Shown piece by piece: positions 7,278 through 16,901 of a DNA stretch of 64,000 bases (its first letter is position 1; the number at the start of each line of letters is the position of its first letter). Source of the DNA: Leptolyngbya ohadii IS1 (GTDB lineage: Bacteria; Cyanobacteriota; Cyanobacteriia; Elainellales; Elainellaceae); assembly GCF_002215035.1 (NCBI RefSeq), contig NZ_NKFP01000004.1, forward strand, positions 993,726 through 1,057,725. Reading direction: 5' to 3'. The translations under genes were made by a program, and so were the position numbers. The notes below the pieces were generated by a model. That model ran no database searches and was not told where the DNA came from. It saw only the letters and a list, made by a program, of their open reading frames with translations.

Positions 7278-9140
7278 ATGAAAGTTCTAATTCTTGCCTC
7301 TAATCCCCGGAAAGATCTGGATCTCGATCGCGAAATTCGTGACTTGAAGCAAGTGATCGAAAAATCTCAAAACCGGGAACAGTTTGAAGTCATTGATGAG
7401 CTAGCAGTTCGCGTGAGAGATCTACAGGATCTGCTGTTTCGATATCGTCCTCAAATTGTTCATTTCTGCGGGCACGGCGCAGGCGAACAGGGTCTGGTCT
7501 TTGAGGGTGAAGAAGGCGAAGAACAGTGGGTGCAAACGGAAGCCATTTCTGATTTGTTCAGGCTGTTTTCTAACAGTGTTAAATGCGTTTTGCTGAATGC
7601 CTGTTATTCCGAAGAACAAGCCAACGCGATCGTTGAACATATCAACTACGTGATTGGGATGCAGCAGGAAATTCGGGATGATGCGGCGATCGCTTTTTCT
7701 AAAGGGTTTTATCGTGCCCTCGGCTACAACGCCTCCCTGGAGGAAGCCTACGAATTTGGCTGTAATGCCATCCAGCTTGAGATCGTGGGCAGTTCGCTGA
7801 TCAAACGGTCAGCACTCCCGGAATCCATGCGTAAAGCAGAAGTGGTGGATGCGATCGCGACGACGGTGATTCCAGAAAATCTGAAGCCGGTATTTCGCCG
7901 CAAGCGGGACGTTTTCCGCAACCCCGATCGCAACTGGACGGACGGCAACCTCTCCGAAGCTTCCAAAGAGCAACTGCTGCGAGAGCTAGCGCAGGTACTA
8001 TCCGGGTTTAACGCTCGCCCCATTTCGTCCCCTGTCTCTGAGGTGCGGCTGACTGCCCCCAATTCCCCCTCGCCATCCCGGACTGTGCGGCAACCCGTCA
8101 ACCCCAAACGCCTCCGCCGCATTTTGCTGGGCTGTTTAGCGGCTCTTCTGATTCCGGGAATTGGTCTCTATGGCTATCAGCAGTGGCGCTGGAACCAGCC
8201 CGAACAGGTGACGCTACGGCAGGCAATGGAGTTGGCAAAGCAGGAAAAATGGCATGAGGCGATCGATATGCTGGATCAAATCCCGATCGGCAGTTCTGTC
8301 GCGTTCCAGGTGCGGGGCTACCTCGAAGAGTGGTCAAGGCAACTGCTAAGACGTGCCCAGGGCTTGTACGAAGAGGGCAACGTGGATGAAGCCGTCCGAA
8401 TCGCGCAGGCAATTCCGCAGGACAGCGCTATCTATGACCAAGTGCAGCAGGACATTGCCGCATGGCAGGAAGATCAGCAGAGGCTAGAAAAAATTCGTAC
8501 TGACTTGGAAACTGCCTATGACATCAAGGGCGCAGGCGAGCAGCTCAAAACCATTCAAAGTCCCGGACTTCGCACTCAGGCAGAGAAACTCATCCAGCAG
8601 TACAGTGCGATCGTCAACGGGGATGTCTACGGCAAGATGCAGCAGGAAATGGCACTCCGCGACGAAGACCAGAAAAAGCTGGAGCAAATTCGCACTATTT
8701 TACGCGATGCCTACGATCTGAAAGGGGCAAACCAAATCCTGACCCAGATTCAAAGCTCGGAAGTCCGTCGAGAAGCAAGAGCCTTAATCCGCCAGTACAC
8801 GGCGATCGTCAACGGCAATTCGCGGAACTCTTCCCCAAGGCGATCGACAGAAGGGAGGACAACTCCCTCCACACCATTGACGACACCGACTCCTACCGTT
8901 TCTCCAGTACCAACCATACCAGACGATTCTGGTCTAACACCTTCGCCGCTACCGCCATCGCCTCCTCCATCACCGACTGACTCTCCCACTCCATTACCTT
9001 CGCCGCTACCGCCATCGCCTCCTCCATCAACAACGGACAATACTGATTTAGGCACAGTAGGGGCAGAAGATAATACCCCACCTGTAACACAGCAAGCAGA
9101 CCCACCTACCCCAACTGCTCCAGCGGAAACTCCCCAGTAG
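7278..9140 (+). CDS. CHAT-domain (caspase-like) protein with a membrane anchor and Pro-rich tail
   Basis: 620 residues. Residues 1-175 form a CHAT domain: the His66 region (HFCGHG) and Cys109 (VLLNACYSEEQA) give the His-Cys dyad of clan CD proteases, and both residues are intact. A linker leads to one transmembrane helix (281-300, RILLGCLAALLIPGIGLYGY). After the membrane comes a helical, coiled-coil-like segment with two related ~60-residue repeats, each ending LIxQYxAIVNG (about 410-440 and 470-510). The tail from about 520 is Ser/Thr/Pro-rich with repeated SPLPPSPPPS blocks. CHAT proteins often act as regulated proteases in defence or cell-death pathways, but no partner gene is adjacent. 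With the CHAT domain N-terminal of a single helix, it probably faces the cytoplasm (inference). Confidence 0.75.
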   Translation: MKVLILASNPRKDLDLDREIRDLKQVIEKSQNREQFEVIDELAVRVRDLQDLLFRYRPQIVHFCGHGAGEQGLVFEGEEGEEQWVQTEAISDLFRLFSNSVKCVLLNACYSEEQANAIVEHINYVIGMQQEIRDDAAIAFSKGFYRALGYNASLEEAYEFGCNAIQLEIVGSSLIKRSALPESMRKAEVVDAIATTVIPENLKPVFRRKRDVFRNPDRNWTDGNLSEASKEQLLRELAQVLSGFNARPISSPVSEVRLTAPNSPSPSRTVRQPVNPKRLRRILLGCLAALLIPGIGLYGYQQWRWNQPEQVTLRQAMELAKQEKWHEAIDMLDQIPIGSSVAFQVRGYLEEWSRQLLRRAQGLYEEGNVDEAVRIAQAIPQDSAIYDQVQQDIAAWQEDQQRLEKIRTDLETAYDIKGAGEQLKTIQSPGLRTQAEKLIQQYSAIVNGDVYGKMQQEMALRDEDQKKLEQIRTILRDAYDLKGANQILTQIQSSEVRREARALIRQYTAIVNGNSRNSSPRRSTEGRTTPSTPLTTPTPTVSPVPTIPDDSGLTPSPLPPSPPPSPTDSPTPLPSPLPPSPPPSTTDNTDLGTVGAEDNTPPVTQQADPPTPTAPAETPQ

Positions 9141-9452
9141 GACGATCGCGCTTTCCTAAGGACTTGTTTGGGAAGTCAATGCCTGTAAGCCGAGCCGCCC
9201 CCTAGCTCCCCAGTTCTGGGGGAACTAAGCCGATAAAGGCGTTTTATTTGCGAAAGAATGGTTAGACATTGAATCAAAGACCCTCTCGCTTCCAGGGGCG
9301 GTAAATAACAGGTGGGGAATTAGGGGCGATGCAGGGTCTAGAACACTTTTCAAACCGCTTCTGAGCTTTAGACAAGTTTAGGGCAAATTTGAAACCTGCC
9401 CCGGTTGATGTCCCGCTGATGTTCACTCCACTGGCTAGCAGTTTGATGTTCC
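9141..9452. other. 312-bp convergent intergenic region with one dispersed repeat
   Basis: This region lies between the plus-strand CHAT gene and the minus-strand hybrid kinase, so both end here. Apart from the dispersed G/C-rich repeat near 9197 no gene, tRNA or clear terminator was identified. Confidence 0.5.
9197..9222 (-). repeat. Dispersed repeat family B (copy 1)
   Basis: A copy of the element whose core is CCCCCAGAATTGGGGG followed by TTAGGGGGC when read on the other strand; here it reads CCCCCTAGCTCCCCAGTTCT then GGGGG on plus. It shares with the copy at 18643 a 3' extension AACTAAGCCGA / AACCGAGCCGA, so the homology extends beyond the hairpin. Confidence 0.65.
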
Positions 9453-12281
9453 CTATTTCTCAGCTGAGTGAAGAACTCCGTGCAGCGTTTTCAGGAGTTC
9501 CTGCGCTGTGTAGGGTTTGGCGATAAAGGTTGTTGCTCCCATACTCATGGCTTCCTTGACCTTTTCGCTGGAGGGCAGTCCACTCACCGCAATAATTTTC
9601 ACTGAGGGATTCATCTTCTTAAGAACCTGCATCGCTGCCGGACCTGTCATATTTGGCATCATCATATCCATCAGGACAATAGCGACTTGGTCTTTGTGTT
9701 CCGCATACAGGGCAACGGCATCAATGCCATCATTAGCAGCCAGGACGCTGTATCCCGATGTTTCGAGCGAAGTTTTGGTCACTTCCCGGATCGGCGCTTC
9801 ATCATCAACCACCAGAATCAGTTCGCCATTGCCAAGCGGCTGTTCCTGATCATCTGCCGAATGGGTTTCTGTACCCTCGATCGCCGGAAGGTAAACCTTA
9901 AATTGGGTGCCCTGTCCCACTTCGCTATAGACGTTGACAAATCCCCCATGACTGCGAATGATGCTAATCACCGTGGAGAGTCCCAGTCCCGTTCCCTTAC
10001 CTAATTCCTTCGTGGTAAAAAACGGGTCAAAGATTTTATCGATCGCTTCCGGCGAGATTCCCATCCCCGTATCGATCACAGAAATTACCACATAGGAACC
10101 GACCTTCGCATTGATGTGCATCTGCGCATAGCTTTCATCTACGAAGAGGTTTTCCGCGAAGATGCGAATACCGCCTCCCGCAGGCATGGCGTCACGGGCA
10201 TTCACACAAAGATTCATCAGCACTTGATGCAGCTGCGTGGGGTCAGCCGAAACCGCCTGAAGATCTGGGGCAATGTGGGTTTGAACGTCGATCGATTTGG
10301 GAAACGTTCCGGTGACGACCTGCTGTACTTCCGAAATTAAATCCTCCAGGTCAACCTCCCGCCGCTGTCCTCCAGAACCCCGCGCAAAGGCGAGAATTTG
10401 GCTAATCAGTGCTGCTCCACGCTTCGTATTGGTTTCCTGCATTTTCAGGAACTCCTGCGTAGTGGCATCGACATCCTTGAGTTTGAGCTGAAGCAGCTGG
10501 GCGATCGCCAGAATCGGCGTCAGAATATTGTTGAGGTCGTGGGCAATGCCGCCCGCCAGGGTGCCCAAACTTTCGAGGCGCTGGGCGTGGAGTAGCTGCT
10601 TTTCCAGCTGCTTCTTCTGCGTAATGTCGGTATTGACCACCAGAATCGACTGGAGCTGGTTTTCCTCAAACATTGCTGTCCAGCGGCTTTCCACCAAAAC
10701 TTCCTTGCCGTCTTTGGTGAGCTGGTGCAGTTCTCCCTGCCATTTCCCGGTTTCCACCACGATCGTCTGAATCTCCTCAAGCCGAAGAGCATTCTTGGGG
10801 GAGAGCAGTTGATTGGCACGAAGGGCTGGGGCATCGGCTTTAGACCAGCCATAGAGCAGCTCTGCACCCTGGTTCCAAAACAGAATTTGCTGGTGCAGAT
10901 CTAACACCCAAACTGCATCACTGGTAATATCCAGCAGCGCCGCCTGTTCGCGAATTTTCTCCTCGGATCGCCGCCGTTCGATCAGTTCTGTTTGCACCTG
11001 TTGATGTAGTTCCGATTGTTGAATTGCGATCGCCAGCTGGGTAGACAACTGCTTGAGCAAATCCAGCTCGATCGGCTGCCACTGTCGCGTATCGATACAG
11101 CTATTGGCAACGAGCAAGCCCCAGAGCTGTTCGCCCTGCACGATCGGCACCACTAAATTTGCCCGCACCTGAAGCCGAACCAGCAAATCGCGATGGCATT
11201 CCGCAAGATTCGCCCGGTTGACATCGGCGATCGCCTGGATACGTCCCTGCTGATACAGCTTGCGATTCTCAGGCTCGATAAAAAACGAGTCGGTGACTAT
11301 GGTGCCTTCGATCGATCGAAATTCCGGTACGACCGATTCCACCGTTACTTCACCGCTCCAATCGGGGGCAAATCGGTAAATAAACACCCGATCTGCCTGA
11401 AGAAACTGCTGAACCTCCCGCACGGCAGTCCGCAAAATTTCCTCCAGATTGAGCGATTGGCGAATCCGCTGGGCAATTCCGGTCATCACCCGCTCTCGCT
11501 CGACCTGCTGCCGCAGCAATTTTTCCCGCCACTGCTGTTTTGCCAGTTCTGCCAGTTGCTCTGCGCGAGTTTGGCGTTCTTGCTTGACCCGATCGCGATA
11601 GGTGCGAAAGAAGTCTGCCAGTTTGGGTTCTTCTGCCAGAAGGTCGCTGAGGTTATCCTGCACTCGCTGATCGGCTTCGTAGGCAATTTCGGGATGACAT
11701 TCCATCCAGGCATGGCAAGTTTTGACGTAGGCAATAAAGGCAACCAGGTGCTTGTAATGTTCGGTTCCGAGAAACTGCTGCAAAACACTGCGGCAAGACT
11801 CGGCTTGCTCACTATCGAGGGCAGTGAAAATCGCAGCCTGAAGCAAACTTTCTTCGATCGCCGGAGTCAGGTCTGACCAGTCCCATAATCCCTGGGGTTG
11901 CGCTGCCAGCCTTTTGAGATGTTGATCCAGTGCTTCTGGTAAGGGAGGCGGGGTTTCCAGTAAAGATAAAACTTCTGGTGCTGCCAGCCCTAGGGGACGG
12001 AGGGTGCAGCTATGGCAAATCATGCAGTAGGGGACAACGCAAAAGCGCGACAGGTAGGCTGAAAGCTTTTCCTTGAATAGCGCAGGCAAAGGATTACAAA
12101 TGTAGGCGGTTAAGGTGTGCTGCCAGAGGTTTTCCAGGACTTGAGGTGTTTGTACCGCAGACTCAAAAAATGGAGGGATGAACCCAAATGTTGCTTCAAT
12201 TTCTGCTTTAATTTGTTCGCTCGATCGACCAATTTGGATACCGACTTCTTGCTGGAAAATTGCATCAATGGAGTGCGACAT
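9453..12281 (-). CDS. Hybrid histidine kinase: AhpD-like, GAF, PAS, HisKA/HATPase and receiver domains
   Basis: 942 residues from the ATG at 12281. The open frame reaches 12404, but that extension is coded by a dispersed repeat element and is unlikely to be translated. Order: an AhpD/carboxymuconolactone-decarboxylase-like helical domain with a CxxCH motif (PYCMICHSC, about 1-190); a coiled linker; a phytochrome-type GAF (about 265-440, FLQADRVFIYRF); PAS (about 460-570); HisKA with AGGIAHDLNNIL; HATPase with DTGMGIS and GTGLGLS; and a C-terminal receiver with the DD pair and LMDMMMPNM. It should autophosphorylate and pass the phosphate to its own receiver. The CxxCH domain suggests redox or peroxide input, which is inference. 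It has no transmembrane segment. Confidence 0.85.
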   Translation of the reverse strand: MSHSIDAIFQQEVGIQIGRSSEQIKAEIEATFGFIPPFFESAVQTPQVLENLWQHTLTAYICNPLPALFKEKLSAYLSRFCVVPYCMICHSCTLRPLGLAAPEVLSLLETPPPLPEALDQHLKRLAAQPQGLWDWSDLTPAIEESLLQAAIFTALDSEQAESCRSVLQQFLGTEHYKHLVAFIAYVKTCHAWMECHPEIAYEADQRVQDNLSDLLAEEPKLADFFRTYRDRVKQERQTRAEQLAELAKQQWREKLLRQQVERERVMTGIAQRIRQSLNLEEILRTAVREVQQFLQADRVFIYRFAPDWSGEVTVESVVPEFRSIEGTIVTDSFFIEPENRKLYQQGRIQAIADVNRANLAECHRDLLVRLQVRANLVVPIVQGEQLWGLLVANSCIDTRQWQPIELDLLKQLSTQLAIAIQQSELHQQVQTELIERRRSEEKIREQAALLDITSDAVWVLDLHQQILFWNQGAELLYGWSKADAPALRANQLLSPKNALRLEEIQTIVVETGKWQGELHQLTKDGKEVLVESRWTAMFEENQLQSILVVNTDITQKKQLEKQLLHAQRLESLGTLAGGIAHDLNNILTPILAIAQLLQLKLKDVDATTQEFLKMQETNTKRGAALISQILAFARGSGGQRREVDLEDLISEVQQVVTGTFPKSIDVQTHIAPDLQAVSADPTQLHQVLMNLCVNARDAMPAGGGIRIFAENLFVDESYAQMHINAKVGSYVVISVIDTGMGISPEAIDKIFDPFFTTKELGKGTGLGLSTVISIIRSHGGFVNVYSEVGQGTQFKVYLPAIEGTETHSADDQEQPLGNGELILVVDDEAPIREVTKTSLETSGYSVLAANDGIDAVALYAEHKDQVAIVLMDMMMPNMTGPAAMQVLKKMNPSVKIIAVSGLPSSEKVKEAMSMGATTFIAKPYTAQELLKTLHGVLHSAEK

Positions 12282-12322
12282 AGAGGATCTTGAAGGGGAG
12301 GTTCTTAAAGGAATTTTGATGC

Positions 12323-12425
12323 TATAGCAATCCTTTCTGTCCTGTATTTGGGGTGCAGGGGAGGAACCCTTGCGTGGGGTAAAGCCCCACATCCCCTTTC
12401 TCACAAATCATTTGTGATTGCTATA
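12323..12425. repeat. MITE-like dispersed element A (copy 1), 103 bp with 10-bp inverted ends
   Basis: Perfect inverted termini TATAGCAATC (12323-12332) and GATTGCTATA (12416-12425) enclose internal hairpins (GTGGGGTAAAGCCCCAC and CACAAATCATTTGTG). A clearly homologous element of 99 bp lies at 60547-60645. It carries no coding capacity. Element A sits at the promoter side of the hybrid kinase gene, 42 bp before its ATG. Confidence 0.85.
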
Positions 12426-13103
12426 TTTTTGTTGTCGAGTTCTACGGGAGGAGGAAGATGCCTCTAAAGGCTTTGAGTCTGAATTCTACAGGTTTTGCAA
12501 ACTGGTTAGAAAAGAGTCACTACCGCTGATCTTCCCAACCTCGCCAGTTCCAATGAGAAACGCTTGAGAAACACTAAACTGTTCTATGCTCAGCCCCTAA
12601 TGGGATAACCCCGATGGCACAAGATTTGGCAATAAAATTGGGCAGTGAAGAACAATGAGGAGACGCACATTTGTATTGCAGCGAGCTACGCTCTCAAGCT
12701 ACACCTTCACCAGTGATCGTATTTTTCTGATGAACTGCCATTGCACTATAAACATTTATTTAGCAGCAGACCGAGAAATTCTTATTTAGCCTACTGACGG
12801 TTCGCCCACAAGCTGCCTGTCTGTTCCTTTGCTGTCTTTCGTTGTGTTTCTTGTTGCTGTTGCTCTCTGCTGTCTTTTTGCGATCGCTTTTCCGATTTTT
12901 ACTGCATCAGGTTGATCCTCCTATCTATCGTTCTATAGATGATTCATTTACTAATCATGTTAGCGCATGAAATAGTCATTTATTACATGAGTTCATAAGC
13001 TCTCGCGCTGGAATAATAGCAGCTAGATACAAGTAGGTTTTGGGCAAATGCACAATGATGAATTAGTCTACAATGCATTATTCTTCTTGGATTTAATAAA
13101 TCA
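12426..13103. other. 678-bp intergenic region without a recognised gene
   Basis: This AT-richer stretch lies between the hybrid kinase promoter side and the end of the REC-kinase gene (both minus strand), so it is expected to carry the kinase promoter. A 61-codon open frame at 12983-13168 overlaps the next gene and has no coding character. Nothing else was recognised. Confidence 0.45.
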
Positions 13104-14237
13104 TCAACCCGATAGGCTTCTTTCCATGAAACTGTCCATGGGGTGAGGGTCGAGGAGTTTAACGACAAAGGTGGTGCCCACCCCCACTTCGCTCTCCACC
13201 GTAATTTCCCCGCTGTGCAAATCCAGGCAGCGTTTCACCATCGTTAGCCCCAGTCCAGTTCCCGGAATTTTGCCCACGTTGCTCGCCCGGTGAAAAGGCT
13301 CAAACAGGTGCTTCTGTGCATCAGGCGGAATGCCAATCCCGCTGTCTCGAACTTCTAACGTAACCTGTCCCGCAATGCAGTCAAGGTTGAGATAGACTGG
13401 GCTTCCTTCAGGGGAGTATTTAACTGCATTTAGAATTAAATTGGTAAGAATATGTCTGAGGAGCTTTTGATCCAGGCACACATTCTCGCAGTGCCCTCGG
13501 CTGCTAAACCGGATGGGATGACTTAAACCTGTGCTGAACTGTATTTCTTCTACCAGGCTCCGACAAAACTTTTCCAGATCTAAAGGAGCAGGCTTAAACT
13601 TCAGGCTGCCGCCCTCCACCCGCCCGATGGCTAAGAGATCGTTCAACAGCTGATCCATCGAACGGACGGATTGTTGAATGATGTATAAAAACTCGCGTCG
13701 CCGCTCTTCGGTCAAGTTGTGACCTTCCTGCTCTAGCAACTGGGCGCAGCCCAAAATGGAGGTCATCGGACCCTTAATTTCATGTGCCGCCATCGACCAG
13801 AATCGAGACTTTAGCTCGCTCAACTCTTTTTCCTTTTCCAGGGCAACCCGAATCGCGGTTTCCGATAATTGGCGACGCAGGGCAACTTCGATCGCAACGT
13901 GGAGATCCCGCTCATCAAACGGCTTCACAATATACCCAAACGGCTCTGTCGCTTTTGCTCGCTGGAGCGTCACCTCGTCTGCATACGCTGTGAGATAGAC
14001 GACGGGTGTATCAAAATCCGATCGAATTTTCTCGGCAGCTTCCACACCGTCCATTTGCCCTTTGAGGCGGATGTCCATCAGAACTAGCTCAGGTCTGAGT
14101 TCTGCAACTTTTTGAATCGCGTCTTCTCCGGAGGCAACGGATGCTGGTACGACATATCCCAGCTTTTTTAATCGCTTTTCGATATCCCGCGCAACGATTC
14201 TTTCATCTTCAACGACTAAGATCTTTTCACCAGCCAT
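13104..14237 (-). CDS. Receiver-histidine kinase (REC-HisKA-HATPase)
   Basis: 377 residues. An N-terminal receiver (1-120: VVEDE acid pair, phospho-acceptor Asp in [13 protein letters not shown], and Lys in IVKPFDE) is joined by a short coiled coil to HisKA ([20 protein letters not shown], where HEIKGP replaces the usual HExRTP) and to HATPase ([32 protein letters not shown]). It lies 3 bp downstream of the CBS-GAF histidine kinase gene on the same strand, so the two are almost certainly one operon. The likely scheme is that the upstream kinase phosphorylates this receiver, which then tunes the second kinase (inference). No output gene is adjacent. Confidence 0.9.
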   Translation of the reverse strand: MAGEKILVVEDERIVARDIEKRLKKLGYVVPASVASGEDAIQKVAELRPELVLMDIRLKGQMDGVEAAEKIRSDFDTPVVYLTAYADEVTLQRAKATEPFGYIVKPFDERDLHVAIEVALRRQLSETAIRVALEKEKELSELKSRFWSMAAHEIKGPMTSILGCAQLLEQEGHNLTEERRREFLYIIQQSVRSMDQLLNDLLAIGRVEGGSLKFKPAPLDLEKFCRSLVEEIQFSTGLSHPIRFSSRGHCENVCLDQKLLRHILTNLILNAVKYSPEGSPVYLNLDCIAGQVTLEVRDSGIGIPPDAQKHLFEPFHRASNVGKIPGTGLGLTMVKRCLDLHSGEITVESEVGVGTTFVVKLLDPHPMDSFMERSLSG

Positions 14238-14240
14238 TTA

Positions 14241-16442
14241 TTATGCCTTCCCTAAATTTTCTAATTCTGAAAACGCGATTGTAAAAGTCGTTCCTGTCCC
14301 CTGAGTTCGATCGAGTTCGATCGTGCCCTCTAGCTGCTCCGTAAAGACACAGACTAGTTCCAGACCGAGGGATTCTGTGTTACGGAAATCTAACTCTGGT
14401 GGAAAGCCAATCCCATTATCTCGAACCGTTAATTTAAAGCGATTGTGACCAGCGGAGGAAATTTCAACGCAAATTTCGTTTTCTGAAGTAGCTGCTGGAA
14501 AGGCATGTTTTAAGGCATTGGAAACGAGTTCATTGATAATCAATCCACAGGGAATGGCGGTATCAATACTAAGCCAGACATCGATCGCCTCGGTTCGGAG
14601 GGTTGCTGCCTGGGAGCTTGCCCCATAGGAGCGCAGCAGATTGTCTGCCAGATCCCGAATATACTCGTCAAAGTTAATCTTGAGCAGGTTACTCGACTGA
14701 TGCAGCTTCTCATGGATTAATGCCATCGAACGAATTCGATTTTGGCTGTCGTTAAACAGGGCAAGGACCCTCTCATCCTTGATGTAGTCTGACTGGAGAC
14801 GCAAAACGCTGGAAATCACCTGGAGATTGTTCTTGACGCGATGGTGAATCTCCTTCAGTAGAACTTCTTTTTCCTTCAGGGATAGCTTAAGCTGCTCCTC
14901 GGTTCGTTTGCGTTCCTTTAGCTCGTTCTGGACTTGCTGATATAGCTCTGACTGTTGAATTGCGATCGCCATATGAATGGCAAGCTGCTTCAGGAGGTCA
15001 ACTTCAAACGATCGCCATTTTCGAGGTCCAGAACAGTTGTAGGCACAGAGTAATCCCCACAGATGTTCCCCTTGCAGAATGGGGACGACCAGACTTGCCC
15101 GAATGTCATACAAAACCAGAATATCAATGTGGCACTGGGTTAACCCTGCGGTGTAGATATCCTCACAAACCTGAGTCCGTCCTTCTTTGTATGCCTGGGC
15201 ATAGTTTTGGGCGAAGCAGGTATCTCGGATGCTGCTTTTGAGTGCGGGCTGCCAGCCTTCCTCGACGGATTCAACCACAACAGTCCCCGTCCAATCTGGG
15301 TGGAACTGGTAGATAATCACCCGATCGGTTTGCAGGAATTGCCGGACTTCTTCCACGCTTCGCTGGAGAATATCGTTCAGGTTGAGGGATTCGCGGATGT
15401 GGAGCGCCATCGCGGCGAGAATCTGACTGCACTGCAACTGCTCCAGTAAGCCAACCGGATTTTCGAGAAGCTGAAGGTCATGTTGCGAAGGCTGAAGTTG
15501 ATTCGCTTCAGGGTCGGATTCTTCAAACTGCGCGATCGATTCCTGAAGCTGTTCCAGAGTACAGTACATTTCGTCCGGATCTAGCCTGTCGAGGAAGCTG
15601 GTGGGGGAGATCATGCCTATCAGTTCTCCCTGCTCCCCACAGACCCCAAACCGCTGCACCTTGACCTGCTGCATCTTCCAGTAGGCGGCTAATATTGACT
15701 CTGAGGCGGGAAATTGCAGGAGAGGAGCTGCCATAACGGTCTCTGCCTGGATCTGGGTGAGATCTAGCCCTAATGTCCAGAGCTGGAGAATATGCCGTTC
15801 CAGGATTAGTCCGACAGGCTGGGGATCGGGCTGGGTCTCGTCGGTCAGGACAACACAATCAACCTGATGAGCTACCATGAGCCGGGCTAACTCTAAGGTA
15901 GATGTCGCTGCGGGAGCCTGCACGACGGGCGCAGCAGCAATTTCTGCCAACGGCTTGGCTTTGAGTAGCTCATCGAGCTGGAAGGCTTTGCGAAGACTTG
16001 CTGGCGTAACGATGCCGAGCCATTGCCCGTTCTCATCGACGATCGGCAAATGATGGATCTGATGCTGACGCAGGTGAGCCAGGGCTGTCAAAGCATTGTG
16101 CTTGTCTGATTGGGTCAGGACGATCGCAGGCTGCTGCATTGCGTCTACAACCTTGACTGCGGTTAAATCTTGCCCTGAGACGATCGCCCGAAGCGCGTCC
16201 CGTTCGCCAAACACCCCCAAAAGCCGTGTCCCTTCTACCACCAGGATGCCGCTTGCCCGTGCTTCGCTCATCAAAATGGTATTTAGCGAAAGTTCTAAAC
16301 CTGGAAGAACACAGCTACTCTGCGCCTTGCTCATGATCGCGATCGTGTCGCTCAAGGACGTATCTGGGGAAATTGTAAGGGGGCGTCGATCGATTGCCGC
16401 ATCCAGTGAGAGGAAAGGAGCGAATGAGTTTTGCGGGGGCAT
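14241..16442 (-). CDS. Histidine kinase with four CBS motifs, a phytochrome-type GAF and HisKA_2/HATPase domains
   Basis: 733 residues. Residues 1-280 contain two CBS pairs (patterns such as GILVVEGTRLLGVFGERDAL and HHLPIVDENGQWLGIVTPASL). A GAF domain follows (about 335-505, FLQTDRVIIYQFHPDWTGTVVVES). The kinase core is the HisKA_2 type: LLKEIHHRVKNNLQVISS contains the phospho-His, and the ATPase has NELVSNALKHAFP and DNGIGFPPE. CBS pairs usually bind adenine nucleotides, so energy status may be sensed together with light or a small ligand through GAF (inference). It is the first gene of an operon with the REC-kinase immediately downstream. No membrane segments were seen. Confidence 0.88.
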   Translation of the reverse strand: MPPQNSFAPFLSLDAAIDRRPLTISPDTSLSDTIAIMSKAQSSCVLPGLELSLNTILMSEARASGILVVEGTRLLGVFGERDALRAIVSGQDLTAVKVVDAMQQPAIVLTQSDKHNALTALAHLRQHQIHHLPIVDENGQWLGIVTPASLRKAFQLDELLKAKPLAEIAAAPVVQAPAATSTLELARLMVAHQVDCVVLTDETQPDPQPVGLILERHILQLWTLGLDLTQIQAETVMAAPLLQFPASESILAAYWKMQQVKVQRFGVCGEQGELIGMISPTSFLDRLDPDEMYCTLEQLQESIAQFEESDPEANQLQPSQHDLQLLENPVGLLEQLQCSQILAAMALHIRESLNLNDILQRSVEEVRQFLQTDRVIIYQFHPDWTGTVVVESVEEGWQPALKSSIRDTCFAQNYAQAYKEGRTQVCEDIYTAGLTQCHIDILVLYDIRASLVVPILQGEHLWGLLCAYNCSGPRKWRSFEVDLLKQLAIHMAIAIQQSELYQQVQNELKERKRTEEQLKLSLKEKEVLLKEIHHRVKNNLQVISSVLRLQSDYIKDERVLALFNDSQNRIRSMALIHEKLHQSSNLLKINFDEYIRDLADNLLRSYGASSQAATLRTEAIDVWLSIDTAIPCGLIINELVSNALKHAFPAATSENEICVEISSAGHNRFKLTVRDNGIGFPPELDFRNTESLGLELVCVFTEQLEGTIELDRTQGTGTTFTIAFSELENLGKA

Positions 16443-16901
16443 GGAGGAAACGATGAATTGTCAGCAGCAGAACTCAGAGAAAAGATTTCTCTAATCGATT
16501 TTAATTCGTGTAACTTAGTTTGAAATGTTTTAAAGTAATCTTCTTATATAAGTTGTAAATTAGCGAACTGAAAATATATCTTTTGGTAGATGCAGGAGTT
16601 ATTTAGTCGATTAGCTTTGGTAGAAGTTGTGCTGCGGTGGGTTTCGTAATCAAATTATTGTTTCTTAAGAATTATTAAGAAAATATAAAAGTTATACAAT
16701 CTTGTTGAATCTACAGGTAACTGTAAGTGACGCCAGAGCGTTTATGATCGATTGTTGCAGCAATTGAAGATCGTGAGTTTTGCAGCCTATGGATTGGGAT
16801 GCAGCGGGAGCCTTCTGATATAGCCTGCATGTAATTCGCCAGGAAGCCAGAAAGCCAGGCAGAATACTCAACTGACAGGAAGAACCGATTTGGGTTGTGT
16901 C
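16443..16901. other. 459-bp AT-rich intergenic region
   Basis: This region lies upstream of the CBS-GAF kinase operon and downstream of the inhibitor gene, with both units on the minus strand, so it should contain the kinase operon promoter. It holds a palindrome around TTCTTAAGAATTATTAAGAA (about 16662-16681) and short direct repeats of GCCAG near 16840-16860. No gene was recognised. Confidence 0.45.

Noticed and set aside
11193-11876. 227-codon frame opposite the hybrid kinase
   Set aside because: Exactly antisense to a clear GAF/AhpD kinase gene; a shadow frame.
12282-12404. 41-codon N-terminal extension of the hybrid kinase
   Set aside because: Coded by the dispersed element A and preceded by no ribosome-binding site; AhpD domain begins after the ATG at 12281.
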